Positions 49,250 through 58,584 are shown, counted from the stretch's first letter. The stretch is DNA of 64,000 nt from Rhizobium sp. NRK18 (GCF_024385575.1 NZ_JANFMV010000001.1:2385681-2449680), one strand, 5' to 3'. A program made the numbers and translations. Notes: generated from the sequence alone by a model not told the origin.

Positions 49250-49918
49250 ATGAGCGGAGAAATCGCAAAAAAAAGGCCGGCGGCAGGGCGCCCACCGGTG
49301 TTGACGAGCGAGGAACGGCGGGCGCGCATATTGGCGGCGGCGGAGAAGACCTTCATGACGTCCGGCTACGGACGGGCGACAATGGAGGAGATCGCACGCA
49401 ACAGCGGCATGTCGAAGAAGACGCTCTACCAGTTCTTCAGCGACAAGGCGCAGATCTTCGAGGCACTGGTCGAGGCGCAGGACCTGCCGCCACGGCTGGA
49501 GATGCCGGCCGAAACAGGCAGGGATGACCTCACGGAGACCCTGCGGCGCGGTCTCGTCCAATTCGCCTCCTATGTGCTGTCGGGGCCGCAGATAGCGCTG
49601 ACCCGGCTGGTCATTTCCGAGGCCAGCCACCATCCAGAGATGTCCCGGTTGTTTTTCGGGATATGCGTCGAGCGCGGGCGACGGCAGATCGCCGAATTCA
49701 TCGGACATTTCCAGAAACAGGGGCTCCTGGCCGCGACGGTCGATGCAGAAACGCTCGCGGATGTTCTGGTCGGCGGCACCTTTGCCATGTCGCATCTCAG
49801 CCAACTGATGATGGGGAACAGCGATGTCGGGATCTCCACGCGGACGCTGGAACGGGACATCGGCCTGCGGCTGAATGCGCTGCTGCAGGGGTTCCTGCCC
49901 GAAACCGGACCCCGCTAA
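49250..49918 (+). CDS. TetR family transcriptional regulator
   Basis: A 222-residue repressor. The N-terminal helix-turn-helix is near residues 19-65 (RRARILAAAEKTFMTSGYGR then ATMEEIARNSGMSKKTLYQF), and the C-terminal ligand-binding half (AcrR/PsrA-like, around LVISEASHHPEMSRLFF) is divergent. A longer start at 49190 would run into the operator, so the ATG at 49250 with GGAAGAGGA is chosen. It probably represses the divergent efflux pump and itself. Confidence 0.92.
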   Translation: MSGEIAKKRPAAGRPPVLTSEERRARILAAAEKTFMTSGYGRATMEEIARNSGMSKKTLYQFFSDKAQIFEALVEAQDLPPRLEMPAETGRDDLTETLRRGLVQFASYVLSGPQIALTRLVISEASHHPEMSRLFFGICVERGRRQIAEFIGHFQKQGLLAATVDAETLADVLVGGTFAMSHLSQLMMGNSDVGISTRTLERDIGLRLNALLQGFLPETGPR

Positions 49919-49970
49919 TTTCGGCAGTTCCGCATCTTCACGCCGCCTGCGGGCGCCGCTATAAGGCGGC

Positions 49971-50858
49971 ATGAGCAAAGACAGAAACGACGACCGGTCC
50001 GCCAGGGACAGCCATTACGCCAGCCTGCGCCGCCAGCATCGCGACAAGAAGCGCGAGCGGGGCGAGATCCCGACGCCATCGCCGAAGGATCGCCGCCAGG
50101 CGGCCGCTGCGCAATGGTCGCCCCCTTCCCTGCAGCCGGACCAGGTGTTCCTCTACGGCTTGCACACGGTGCGCGCCGCGCTGGACAATCCGGCCCGCAC
50201 GCTGATCAAGCTATCGGTCACGCAGAATGCGCTTGCCCGTCTCGAAATCGACGACCCGGGCGCACTTCGCTGCCCGGTCGAGATCGTCCAGCCGTCGGAC
50301 ATTGACAAGATGCTTGGGCCCGATGCCATCCACCAGGGCGTGATGCTGGAGACGCGGCCGCTGCCGGTGCGCAAGCTGGAAGCGCTGAAGGAAAGCCCAC
50401 TCATCCTCGTCCTCGATCAGGTGACAGATCCGCACAATGTCGGCGCCATCATGCGTTCGGCCGTGGCATTTGCCGCCGGTGCGGTCATCACCACGCAGCG
50501 CCATTCGCCGACCGAATCGGGCGTGCTTGCCAAATCGGCATCCGGCGCGCTGGAGATGATCCCCTACATTCAGGTCACCAATCTCGCCGACGCGCTCGGC
50601 GAACTGCACAAGCTCGGCTTCTTCGCGATCGGCCTCGATTCGGAAGGACCAGCGGCCATCGAGGGCACCTTCTCCGGCGAGAAGATCGCCCTCGTTCTGG
50701 GGTCGGAAGGCAAGGGTCTCAGGCAGAAGACGCGCGAGACCGTGAGCGCACTCGCAAGGCTGGACATGCCCGGCGAGATCAAGTCGCTCAATGTTTCGAA
50801 CGCCGCGGCAATCGCGCTCTATGCCACGAGGCAGTTTTTGCTATCCTCCAAAGGATGA
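49971..50858 (+). CDS. rlmB: 23S rRNA (guanosine 2'-O) methyltransferase of the TrmH/RlmB family
   Basis: A SPOUT-fold methyltransferase of 295 residues. After a basic N-terminal extension of about 55 residues it has the substrate-binding domain (VFLYGLHTVRAALDNPARTL) and the catalytic domain with motif 1 LDQVTDPHNVGAIMRSA, motif 2 LVLGSEGKGL and motif 3 SLNVSNAAAIALYATRQ. RlmB methylates G2251 of 23S rRNA; other TrmH-family targets cannot be excluded. Its stop overlaps the next start by 4 nt. Confidence 0.88.
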   Translation: MSKDRNDDRSARDSHYASLRRQHRDKKRERGEIPTPSPKDRRQAAAAQWSPPSLQPDQVFLYGLHTVRAALDNPARTLIKLSVTQNALARLEIDDPGALRCPVEIVQPSDIDKMLGPDAIHQGVMLETRPLPVRKLEALKESPLILVLDQVTDPHNVGAIMRSAVAFAAGAVITTQRHSPTESGVLAKSASGALEMIPYIQVTNLADALGELHKLGFFAIGLDSEGPAAIEGTFSGEKIALVLGSEGKGLRQKTRETVSALARLDMPGEIKSLNVSNAAAIALYATRQFLLSSKG

Positions 50859-51628
50859 TTCTCGTCTTTTCCGATCTCGACGGAACACTTTTGGACCATG
50901 AGACCTATTCCTTCGACGCGGCACGGCCCGCGCTCGAGCGGTTTCGTGACAAGGGTATTCCGCTGATCCTCGCCTCCAGCAAGACCGAGGCCGAAATGCT
51001 GCCGATCGCCGAGGCGATGGGCATCGACTATCCGCTGATCGTCGAGAATGGTGCCGGAATCGCCCGCCATCCCGCCGCGACCACACATCAGACGGATGAC
51101 ACCTACGCGAAGATCCGCAGCGTCCTTGCCGCATTGCCGACGGAACTCAAAGGCCTGTTTGCGAGTTTCGGTGACTGGGATGCCGAAACCGTCAGCGAAC
51201 GGACCGGTCTTCCCATCGAAAGCGCCAGGCTCGCCAGAATGCGCCGCTTTTCCGAACCGGGTCTCTGGTCCGGGACCGAGGAGCAGAAGGAAGCCTTCAA
51301 GGCGCTGCTGAATGACGAGGGGTTGATGGCGGTTCAGGGCGGGCGCTTCTTCACGATCATGCCAAAGACATCGAAAGCCGAGCGCATGCGCGCGCTTGCA
51401 GACTGGTACGCCGAGACAAGCGGCAGCGCCGTCCGGACGATCGCGCTCGGCGATGCGCAGAACGATGTGGCGATGATCGAGGCGGCCGATACCGGCGTCA
51501 TTGTCGCCAATCCGGCGCATGCGCCCCTTCCGCCTCTGGCGGGAGAGGCGGACGGACGCATTCTGAGAACGACAAAACCCGGCCCGCAGGGCTGGAATGA
51601 CATAATTCTGCAAATCATCGGTCCGTAA
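50855..51628 (+). CDS. HAD-IIB phosphatase, probable glucosyl/mannosyl-3-phosphoglycerate phosphatase
   Basis: A 257-residue haloacid-dehalogenase hydrolase. Motif I is FSDLDGTLLD (nucleophile Asp at residue 7), motif II is LASSKTEAEM (about residue 45), and motif IV is IALGDAQNDVAMIEAADTGV near residue 205. The family is the mannosyl-3-phosphoglycerate phosphatase type. The next gene is a GT81-type glucosyl-3-phosphoglycerate synthase, so this enzyme probably removes phosphate to release glucosylglycerate, a compatible solute. Its ATG overlaps the rlmB stop by 4 nt. Confidence 0.82.
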   Translation: MILVFSDLDGTLLDHETYSFDAARPALERFRDKGIPLILASSKTEAEMLPIAEAMGIDYPLIVENGAGIARHPAATTHQTDDTYAKIRSVLAALPTELKGLFASFGDWDAETVSERTGLPIESARLARMRRFSEPGLWSGTEEQKEAFKALLNDEGLMAVQGGRFFTIMPKTSKAERMRALADWYAETSGSAVRTIALGDAQNDVAMIEAADTGVIVANPAHAPLPPLAGEADGRILRTTKPGPQGWNDIILQIIGP

Positions 51629-51672
51629 AACGACAGGATCGAACCGACACGGGACAACAAAGGGGACAGGCG

Positions 51673-52896
51673 TTGGCGGATTTTCATCAGAACGGCGTGG
51701 TGGCGACGCTCCACAATTTTCGCGAACGCAGCACCGCCGAGATCGAAAAGGACCTCGAACTTTTTTCCAAGGTCCGGCCGATCACCCTGATCCTGCCCTC
51801 GCTTTATTCGGAACTGGAAGCGCCGGCACTGGAAAAGATCGTCGATGAGCTTTCCGGGGCGAACTACATTTCCTCGATCGTCATCGGCCTCGATCAGGCG
51901 ACGCGCGAACAGTATCTGCATGCCCGCGAGTATTTCTCCCGCCTGCCGCAGGAGCACCACATCCTCTGGAACGACGGCGCGCGGCTGAGGGCCGTCGACG
52001 AACGGCTGGCCGAGGCCAATCTGGCGCCCGACCAGCCCGGCAAGGGCCGCAATGTCTGGTATTGCATCGGCTTCGTGCTCGGCCAGCGCAATGCCGGCGT
52101 GGTGGCGCTGCACGATTGCGATATCGTCACCTACAAGCGCGACATGCTCGCCCGCCTCGTCTATCCGGTCACCAATCCCGGCTTCCCCTACGTCTTTTCC
52201 AAGGGCTACTATCCGCGCATCGCCGATGGTTCGCTGAACGGACGTGTGACGCGCCTTCTGGTGACGCCGCTGCTGCTCAGCCTGGAACGCGTGCTCGGGC
52301 ATCATCCCTATATCGACTACCTGAAGGCCTTCCGCTATCCGCTCGCCGGCGAGTTCGCCATGCGCTCGCACATTCTCGCCGACATCCGGATTCCGTCCGA
52401 CTGGGGACTGGAAATCGGCGTGCTTTCCGAGCTGTGGCGTAACTATTCGAACACGGCGATCTGCCAGGTCGACATCGCCGACCGCTACGACCACAAGCAC
52501 CAGCCGCTGTCGCCGGAGGATGCGGCCAAGGGGCTGTCGCGCATGTCGATCGACATCTGCAAGGCGGTATTGCGGAAGCTTGCGACCGACGGCGTCGTCT
52601 TCAGCCACGAAACGCTGCGGACGCTCAAGGCCACCTATTACCGCACGGCGCTCGATCTCGTGGAGATCTACCACAACGACGCCAAGATGAACGGCTTCTC
52701 GACGGACCGGCACAAGGAAGAGCAAGGTGTCGAACTGTTCGCCGCCAATCTCGTCGAGGCCGGCAACATCTTCCTCGAATATCCGAACGCGACGCCTTTC
52801 ATGCCGAGCTGGAACCGCGTGCAGAGCGCTCTGCCCGGCATTTTCGAGGAAATCCAGGCGGCCGTGCGCCGCGATGCAGAGGACGCCGGCAAGTAG
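51673..52896 (+). CDS. GT81-type glucosyl-3-phosphoglycerate synthase-like glycosyltransferase
   Basis: A 407-residue GT-A enzyme starting at a TTG (RBS AGGGGACAGG). The metal site is LHDCDIVTYKRDM (about residues 150-162). Segments FSKGYYPR, NGRVTRLLVTPLL, YPLAGEFAMRS, SDWGLEIGVLSEL and QVDIADRYDHKHQPL follow the order of the GpgS blocks. It would transfer glucose (or mannose) to 3-phosphoglycerate. The HAD phosphatase gene lies 44 nt upstream, completing a two-step pathway. The sugar donor is not certain. Confidence 0.8.
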   Translation: MADFHQNGVVATLHNFRERSTAEIEKDLELFSKVRPITLILPSLYSELEAPALEKIVDELSGANYISSIVIGLDQATREQYLHAREYFSRLPQEHHILWNDGARLRAVDERLAEANLAPDQPGKGRNVWYCIGFVLGQRNAGVVALHDCDIVTYKRDMLARLVYPVTNPGFPYVFSKGYYPRIADGSLNGRVTRLLVTPLLLSLERVLGHHPYIDYLKAFRYPLAGEFAMRSHILADIRIPSDWGLEIGVLSELWRNYSNTAICQVDIADRYDHKHQPLSPEDAAKGLSRMSIDICKAVLRKLATDGVVFSHETLRTLKATYYRTALDLVEIYHNDAKMNGFSTDRHKEEQGVELFAANLVEAGNIFLEYPNATPFMPSWNRVQSALPGIFEEIQAAVRRDAEDAGK

Positions 52897-52938
52897 TCAC
52901 CGGGCGAACGCCGGAGGCGCATCACCTCTTGGTGACAT

Positions 52939-53424
52939 TCATGCCGGAAGTCCGGGGCGAAAGCGTCCGAGGGCGACATAGCCGAGCAGCAGGAACACCA
53001 CGAGGACCAGGCCTTGGGTGATGGCGAAGGGCGGTTCGTTGCCGGCGGGCGCCAGCGCATGCAAGGGCGGCACCTTCTGAAAGGCCTGAACGATCAGCAC
53101 GAAGACGTTGAAATAGAGCGACGCGACCGCGCATGCGACAAATACGGGCCGCGAACGTCCCGACAGACCGAGGCGGTAATAGGCGAGCATGGCGACGAGC
53201 AGCAGGACTGTCGTCAGGATGCCGACCGCAATCGCCGGGGTGAAGCCGTGAAAGGGAAACAGGAAGCCCGTGACGGTGGTCGCCAGCGTCATGCCAAGGA
53301 AGATGGCCGTCATCCGCGCCGCCCTGTCGCCATGGATCCAGCGATTGAGCGCGATGAGACCGGCGACGATGCCGATCAGGCTCAAGATGACATGAAACAA
53401 TGTGAACAGTGCCAGACCCGACAT
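52939..53424 (-). CDS. Hypothetical integral membrane protein
   Basis: A 161-residue protein with four or five hydrophobic helices (start MSGLALFTLFHVILSLIGIV). No catalytic motif is seen. A longer frame (to 53535) adds a non-conserved, non-membrane N-terminus, so the ATG at 53424 is preferred. It ends 42 nt from the opposite-strand synthase gene. Function unknown. Confidence 0.65.
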   Translation of the reverse strand: MSGLALFTLFHVILSLIGIVAGLIALNRWIHGDRAARMTAIFLGMTLATTVTGFLFPFHGFTPAIAVGILTTVLLLVAMLAYYRLGLSGRSRPVFVACAVASLYFNVFVLIVQAFQKVPPLHALAPAGNEPPFAITQGLVLVVFLLLGYVALGRFRPGLPA

Positions 53425-53547
53425 GAGAACGCCCCCGCGCTTTCGAACGCCGGACCCAAACCCGGCGACGACGGTTTCAGAAAATTCATTCAATGCAAGT
53501 GTCAAAGAGAACCGGCAGAAATCCGGGCATGTCACGCCATCAGACAG

Positions 53548-53850
53548 TCAATTCAATGCAGGCGATGGCCAGGCGCTCTGGCTGAAACCATGGTCGACCG
53601 GCTGCAGTTGCGTCATCGGGCAGCCATCCTGAATTTTCTGCCAGGACGTATTGTTCAGCACCATTTCGCAGCGCGCCAGATAGGCGGTGTCATTGATGCG
53701 TATGCAGGTCACCTGCCCAAGGGAAAGTTTCGTTCCGTCCTTGATGCTGCAGGTGCAATCGGCAAAGGCCGGCGCAGCAACAGAGCCCGCGGCCAGGAGG
53801 ATCATGGCCGAGCCCGCTCTGGTCAGTCCATGGGGCAAATTCCAGCTCAT
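53548..53850 (-). CDS. Small exported cysteine-containing protein
   Basis: A 100-residue protein with a Sec signal (LTRAGSAMILLAAGSVAAPAFA) and a mature part of about 70 residues with five cysteines (in DCTCSIKDG, QVTCIRIND, ARCEMVL and QDGCPMT). The pattern suggests disulphide-stabilised secreted or periplasmic protein. The ATG at 53850 is chosen because the longer frame hides the signal peptide. Function not recognised. Confidence 0.6.
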   Translation of the reverse strand: MSWNLPHGLTRAGSAMILLAAGSVAAPAFADCTCSIKDGTKLSLGQVTCIRINDTAYLARCEMVLNNTSWQKIQDGCPMTQLQPVDHGFSQSAWPSPALN

Positions 53851-53944
53851 GCGGCGATGATACGCCGATCCTGACAAATGTAAATCTTGAGTTGCCTCGA
53901 AACCGTCGCACTCTACCGCCTGCCCAAAATGCAGGCGGCGATCG

Positions 53945-55189
53945 TCATGCCGCGGGATCGACACCGTGTGCCGGTTCTGTGGCGTTGCGGGCGACAATCC
54001 TCTGCCGGACGAGCGCCATCAGTCCGGTCGCCAACAGGCAGTAGACGCCCATGGCAGCGATCTGGAACGGATAGTAGACGCCGAAATCGATCAGGTAGCC
54101 GGTAATCCCCGGACCCATCGCCGTGCCGAATACGGTGAGCGCGATGATGATCGAGCGGATACCGCCGAGATGTTTGAGCCCATAGACCTCGGGCCAGAGC
54201 GCGCCCAGGAGCGTGCCGGCGACGCCGTTGGAGATGCCGAGCAGGCACATGAAGGCGAACGCGCTCCATTCGCCACTAAACGCCGCCAGAACCGCACAGG
54301 CGCAGGCCATCGGCAGCAGGAAGTATGGCATCAGATCGACGGCCGAGAACTTGTCGATCAGCTGGCCGGTGATGAGGGCTGCGACGACGCAGGAGGCCGA
54401 CGAAAAGACGAAGGCGCCGGCAAACACGGTAAGCGACCAGCCGCGAAGCTCCACCAAATAGACCTGATGGAAGAAGATCGTCGTGGCGATGAAGCCCGGC
54501 GCCAGAACGCCGAGCATGGTCATCCAGAAGACCGGATCGCGCACGACTTCGCCTCGCGTCCAGTCACGCGCGCCGCTGTGGCGCACCGGCCGGTCGGTCT
54601 GGCGCGGTGTGCGTTCCACCCGCATCAGCATGAGGATCGCCGGCAGACCGACGGCGACGATGGCGCAGGCCGCAAAGAACCAGGTGTTGCGCCAGCCGAA
54701 GGCGCCGCCGAGGATGACGAACAGGAAGGGCAGCGCCGCCTCGCCGCCCTGCAGGCCGAGATTGGTGAACGATACCGCCCTGCCCCGCTGGCCCGAAAAC
54801 CAGCGTGCCATCGCCGTCTGCGCCGTATGGGTCATCATGCCCTGGCCGAAGAGGCGCAGCAAATAGATGGTGAAGAGCAGCAGCGGCAGCCAGGTGGAAA
54901 CCGCCATGAGCGCGCAGGCGAGCGCCAGCACCGGCATGATCATCAGCGTCACCCTCGCCACCGAGAAATGGTCGACGATGCGGCCGAGCATCGGCAGCGT
55001 CAGGGCGCTGCCGAGCGTGGCGATCATGTAGATGACGCCATACTGGCCATTCGAGAGACCGTACTCGCCACGAATGCCGCCGGCCGACAGCGAGATGAAG
55101 AAGGTCTGCCCGAAGGCGGAGAAGAAATTCAGCAGGAAGCCGCCGGCAATCCAGCGGGCATTCTCGCGGAAAAAGGCGATGATCGGCAT
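53945..55189 (-). CDS. MFS transporter
   Basis: A 414-residue transporter with 12 helices. The helix 2-3 loop reads LTLPMLGRIVDHFSVARVTL, and the central loop is basic (RVERTPRQTDRPVRHSGARD). It most resembles the OFA/monocarboxylate-like MFS branch (N-terminus MPIIAFFRENARWIAGGFLL). The substrate is unknown. A TTG 24 codons upstream is possible, but no ribosome site precedes it, so the ATG at 55189 is used. Confidence 0.82.
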   Translation of the reverse strand: MPIIAFFRENARWIAGGFLLNFFSAFGQTFFISLSAGGIRGEYGLSNGQYGVIYMIATLGSALTLPMLGRIVDHFSVARVTLMIMPVLALACALMAVSTWLPLLLFTIYLLRLFGQGMMTHTAQTAMARWFSGQRGRAVSFTNLGLQGGEAALPFLFVILGGAFGWRNTWFFAACAIVAVGLPAILMLMRVERTPRQTDRPVRHSGARDWTRGEVVRDPVFWMTMLGVLAPGFIATTIFFHQVYLVELRGWSLTVFAGAFVFSSASCVVAALITGQLIDKFSAVDLMPYFLLPMACACAVLAAFSGEWSAFAFMCLLGISNGVAGTLLGALWPEVYGLKHLGGIRSIIIALTVFGTAMGPGITGYLIDFGVYYPFQIAAMGVYCLLATGLMALVRQRIVARNATEPAHGVDPAA

Positions 55190-55459
55190 TTCGGTCTCTG
55201 TGGCGATGGCAGATCGCAAGGAAGAGGCGACCGCGGGATGTGTGAGGATTTCCGGAGTCAACTACCGCAACGGCATCGCGTCAAGGCCACCGCCTGGCAA
55301 TTTGCGCGCGAGCGGGCTTCAAGCCGGCGGCGCTCCCGCTTTCAAATCGGGCAGACGAACCGCCCGGAGCAATGGACAATGCTCGGCAAATTAAGCAATC
55401 CATGTTATTTGTGCTTTACAGATTCCGAGAATCTGATAGTTGCCATGTCCACATTGAAT

Positions 55460-55535
<76 letters not shown>

Positions 55536-55600
55536 TCTTCTCCTTGAATCTTTCCAGATTTGCTCTTCGCGAACGTCTGTTTGCCGATATCTACCAGCCT

Positions 55601-56347
55601 TCACGCCATCTCGAAGAGCCGGCCGTAGCCGCTCATGCGATCGTCGATGCCGGCGAGCCGCAGCATCTGCCAGCAGAGAACCTGATTGCTGGAGAGCGCC
55701 GGGCGGCCGATGGCCGATTCGATCGCCGCCAGGCAATCGAGCGTTCTGAGATTGGTGCAGGAGAGAAACACCGCATCGACATCGGAGTCACCGACCAGTG
55801 ATGTCGCCGCCTCGATGATCGAGGCCCGGTCGATCCAGGCGACATTTTCCTCCCGTGCTTCATCGAACGTGCCGAAGACGGGACTTTCCAGACCGCCATC
55901 GGAGAGCACGCCGCGCAGGCGCGCCGAGACCTCGGCGACATAGGGCGACAGGAAGGCGATGCGTTTGAGGCCGAGGGCACCGGCAGCCGCCAGCAGCGCG
56001 GAGACCGGCTCGCTTGTCGCCTTTGTGTCGCAGCCGGCCCGCAGCCGTTCGGCGATGGCACCGACGCCGATCACCGACGTTCCCGACGTGCAGCCATATC
56101 CGACAGAATCGAAGCAGACCGGCCGCGGCAGGAGCCCGGCGGCACCGGCAATGCGGTCGCGCATCCCGGCAAGCGTCTCGGTCGTCACCTCCGGATCGCT
56201 TTCGACGCGGGTGACGTAGAGCGACACGCCGTTCGGCATGAGCCGGCGAAAATCGCGTTCGATCGTCTCATCCGATTGCAGGACGACGAGGCCGAGCCGG
56301 GCGCGTTCGCTGTCGCGGCGGTCGAGGATAAAGGGAAAGACCGTCAT
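55601..56347 (-). CDS. EutA-like protein of the Asp/Glu racemase-maleate isomerase superfamily
   Basis: A 248-residue protein. The two-cysteine architecture of the superfamily is clear: SVGYGCTSGTSVIGVG (Cys near residue 86) and VFLSCTNLRTLDC (Cys near residue 194), with SSNQVLCWQMLRLAG close to the end. Members include maleate cis-trans isomerase, arylmalonate decarboxylase and EutA of ectoine catabolism; this one looks closest to the EutA/maleate isomerase branch. The ATG at 56347 is preferred to a GTG at 56359, which abuts the ribosome site. It is the last of a three-gene operon. Confidence 0.75.
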   Translation of the reverse strand: MTVFPFILDRRDSERARLGLVVLQSDETIERDFRRLMPNGVSLYVTRVESDPEVTTETLAGMRDRIAGAAGLLPRPVCFDSVGYGCTSGTSVIGVGAIAERLRAGCDTKATSEPVSALLAAAGALGLKRIAFLSPYVAEVSARLRGVLSDGGLESPVFGTFDEAREENVAWIDRASIIEAATSLVGDSDVDAVFLSCTNLRTLDCLAAIESAIGRPALSSNQVLCWQMLRLAGIDDRMSGYGRLFEMA

Positions 56348-56365
56348 TGCTTGCACCACCTCGTT

Positions 56366-57526
56366 TCAGACCACCTGGATTTCCGGGGACGCGAAGCGCG
56401 TCAGCCGCTCGCCGCCCGCAGCCGTCACCCGGACATTTTCCTCGTGAACGAGGATCGAGCCACCGCCAAGCTCGATGCAGGGCTCCAGCGTCAGCACCAT
56501 GTTCTCCGCAATGACAGTGTGGTCATGTTCGATCAGCGACGGCCACTCCGTCAACTGCATGCCCAACCCATGGCCGAAGCGTCCACCCGACGGCGTGCCG
56601 CCATCTGAAACGATCGAGTTCACCATGACCGCCTTCAATTCGGCCGCAGTCATGCCCGGCCGCAATGCCGCGAAGGCCGCCTCGGTCGCCGTCACCAGTT
56701 GTCGGTGGGCGCGCGAAACAGCAGCCGAAGACGAGCCTATGGCGAAGTTGCGGTCGAAGTCGCAGAAATAGCCGTCCCAGACGAGCCCGGTGTCCAGCAT
56801 CAGAACATCGCCGGCGCAAAGCGGCGTCGGACCGGCGGGCGAGATGACATCGTCGTAGCCGAGCAGTCCGGCACCCCCGGCGAGATAGGACACGTGGTCG
56901 GCGCCCTCCTCCAGACAGAGCATCTGAAAACGGCGAAACACGTCCTCGAGCGGCCGCCCCGGCGAGGCGATCTCCCCGACGCGGGCAAAGGCGGCATTGC
57001 CAATCCGGCAGGCCTCGCGGATCTTGTCGATCTCGGCCGCCGACTTGATCATCCTCAGCCGCCGCATGATGTCGGCATCGCCACCGAATTCGAGGCCGGC
57101 CAGACGCGCCTTGACCGCCTCCAAGCTCGCAAGCGGCATGCGAAGCATCGTCTCGGGACCGGAGGGCACACCGATGCGGCCGCTGTTGCCACCCAATTCA
57201 CGCAGCGCATCGGCAAGCAGGCTGACGCCGTCATCGGGTGCCGGCGACGGCCAGGTGCGGATGTCGGTAATCCATGTCTTGCGCATCAGCGCTTCGCCGA
57301 TGGCTGGAATGACGGCGATCGGCGCTCCGTCCGCCGGCAGGACGAGGAACCAGGGACGGGTCGGGCTTTCCCAGAAACGGGTGAGGAAGCCGGTGAAATA
57401 GCGGATTTCGGGTTCCGTGGTCAGAAGCAGCGCGGCAAGCCCCTGCTCCCGCATCAGCGCCTGAGCACGGGCCACGCGGCCCTTATATTCGCCGACATCG
57501 AAACCGCGTGCGGGCGTGGGCGTCAT
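56366..57526 (-). CDS. M24 family metallopeptidase/hydrolase (Xaa-Pro peptidase or ectoine hydrolase-like)
   Basis: A 386-residue pita-bread enzyme. After a creatinase-like N-terminal domain, the metal ligands are in order: the two Asp in MLDTGLVWDGYFCDFDRNF, His in GHGLGMQLTEWP, Glu in LTLEPCIELGG and Glu in LVHEENVRVT. M24 enzymes with this context include Xaa-Pro dipeptidase, creatinase and ectoine hydrolase (DoeA/EutD). It overlaps the upstream lyase gene by 4 nt and lies 18 nt before the EutA-like gene, so the three act together. Confidence 0.85.
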   Translation of the reverse strand: MTPTPARGFDVGEYKGRVARAQALMREQGLAALLLTTEPEIRYFTGFLTRFWESPTRPWFLVLPADGAPIAVIPAIGEALMRKTWITDIRTWPSPAPDDGVSLLADALRELGGNSGRIGVPSGPETMLRMPLASLEAVKARLAGLEFGGDADIMRRLRMIKSAAEIDKIREACRIGNAAFARVGEIASPGRPLEDVFRRFQMLCLEEGADHVSYLAGGAGLLGYDDVISPAGPTPLCAGDVLMLDTGLVWDGYFCDFDRNFAIGSSSAAVSRAHRQLVTATEAAFAALRPGMTAAELKAVMVNSIVSDGGTPSGGRFGHGLGMQLTEWPSLIEHDHTVIAENMVLTLEPCIELGGGSILVHEENVRVTAAGGERLTRFASPEIQVV

Positions 57527-58584
57527 TGGGGTTCCTCGCTCAGGATCGCCAGCACGCGGCTTTGACTGTCAAGACCGAAGTCGGACGCCTGTCCGCCGAT
57601 CGCCAGCAATCCGGCAAGACCCGCACCGCCGGACGGGGTTGTCGCCAAGCCGGCATCCGCCAGCGGCTGCATGGCAGCCTCGGCTTCCACCTCGCTGATG
57701 GTCATGAAGAGATCGGCATCGCGGGCAAGGCCCTTCAAGGCAATCATCGACGCCTCCTTGCAGTCGAGCCGGCCCATTGCGGAGACGCCGCCTTCGGTTT
57801 TCACAAGCTTGCCCGCCTCGATGCTGGCAATCAGGGCCGGGGCAAGCTCCGGCTCGACGACCACGATGATCGGCGCATCACCCCAGACACGCCGGCCATA
57901 GGCCGCGACCGCGCCGGCAAGACCGCCGACGCCGGCTTGCAGAAAGATGTGGGTCGGCGGCTCATCCATGGCGGCTGCGGCTTCGGCGGCAAGCTGCAGG
58001 TAGCCTTCCATCAGCCGCCAAGGCCGGTCGATATAGCCCGGCCAGGAACTGTCGGAGAGAAGCTGCCAGCCATTGTCGGTGGCGGCCTTTTCGGCCGCCG
58101 CCATGCTCGCCTCATAGGTCTCACCCTCGCGGACGACGTCAGCGCCCTTGGCGGCAAGACGGGCGGCGAAGCTATCCGGCACGGTCTCGGAAATGAACAC
58201 CTTGGCCTTCGCGCCGAAAAGTCTTGCTCCGGCGGCGACCGAAAGACCGTGATTGCCGGCGCTGGCGGTGACATAGGTGCGCCCGGCGAGGCTTTGCGGG
58301 TGCGGATCACCGGTAGCGGCCGCCTCGGACACGATGACGTATGCGGCGCCCAGCGCCTTGAAACTGCCGAGCCCCATCCGGCCGCGCTCGTCCTTGACGA
58401 AGACATCCGCGATACCGGCACGGGCGGCGAGTTCCAGCGAGCGTCGCAGCGGCGTTTCGCCATGGGCTGGACAGTGTTTCAGAAGCGCAGCGACGCGCTC
58501 GGCATCGGTGCTCGGAAACGGTATCTCGGCAGCGATCGGAAAATCACGCGCCGACCGGCGCCACGGATTGTTCAGCAGATGCAC
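57523..58584 (-). CDS. PLP-dependent ammonia-lyase (diaminopropionate ammonia-lyase/threonine dehydratase type)
   Basis: A 353-residue fold-type II PLP enzyme. The Schiff-base lysine is in RMGLGSFKALGAAYV (about residue 62), the SAGNHG motif is in TASAGNHGLSVA, and the glycine-rich phosphate cup is LQAGVGGLAGAVAAYG. It is closest to the YgeX/DpaL branch. A GTG at 58584 lies 7-9 nt after GAGGAGGAG and is the better start; an earlier GTG (58626) adds 14 residues that carry the ribosome site. It heads the operon. Confidence 0.82.
   Translation of the reverse strand: MHLLNNPWRRSARDFPIAAEIPFPSTDAERVAALLKHCPAHGETPLRRSLELAARAGIADVFVKDERGRMGLGSFKALGAAYVIVSEAAATGDPHPQSLAGRTYVTASAGNHGLSVAAGARLFGAKAKVFISETVPDSFAARLAAKGADVVREGETYEASMAAAEKAATDNGWQLLSDSSWPGYIDRPWRLMEGYLQLAAEAAAAMDEPPTHIFLQAGVGGLAGAVAAYGRRVWGDAPIIVVVEPELAPALIASIEAGKLVKTEGGVSAMGRLDCKEASMIALKGLARDADLFMTISEVEAEAAMQPLADAGLATTPSGGAGLAGLLAIGGQASDFGLDSQSRVLAILSEEPQ

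Noticed and set aside
55601..58584. Full ectoine uptake and degradation locus
   Set aside because: Only three of the expected functions are present. No ehu-type transporter, cyclodeaminase, deacetylase or AsnC/GntR regulator is adjacent, so only a resemblance is claimed.
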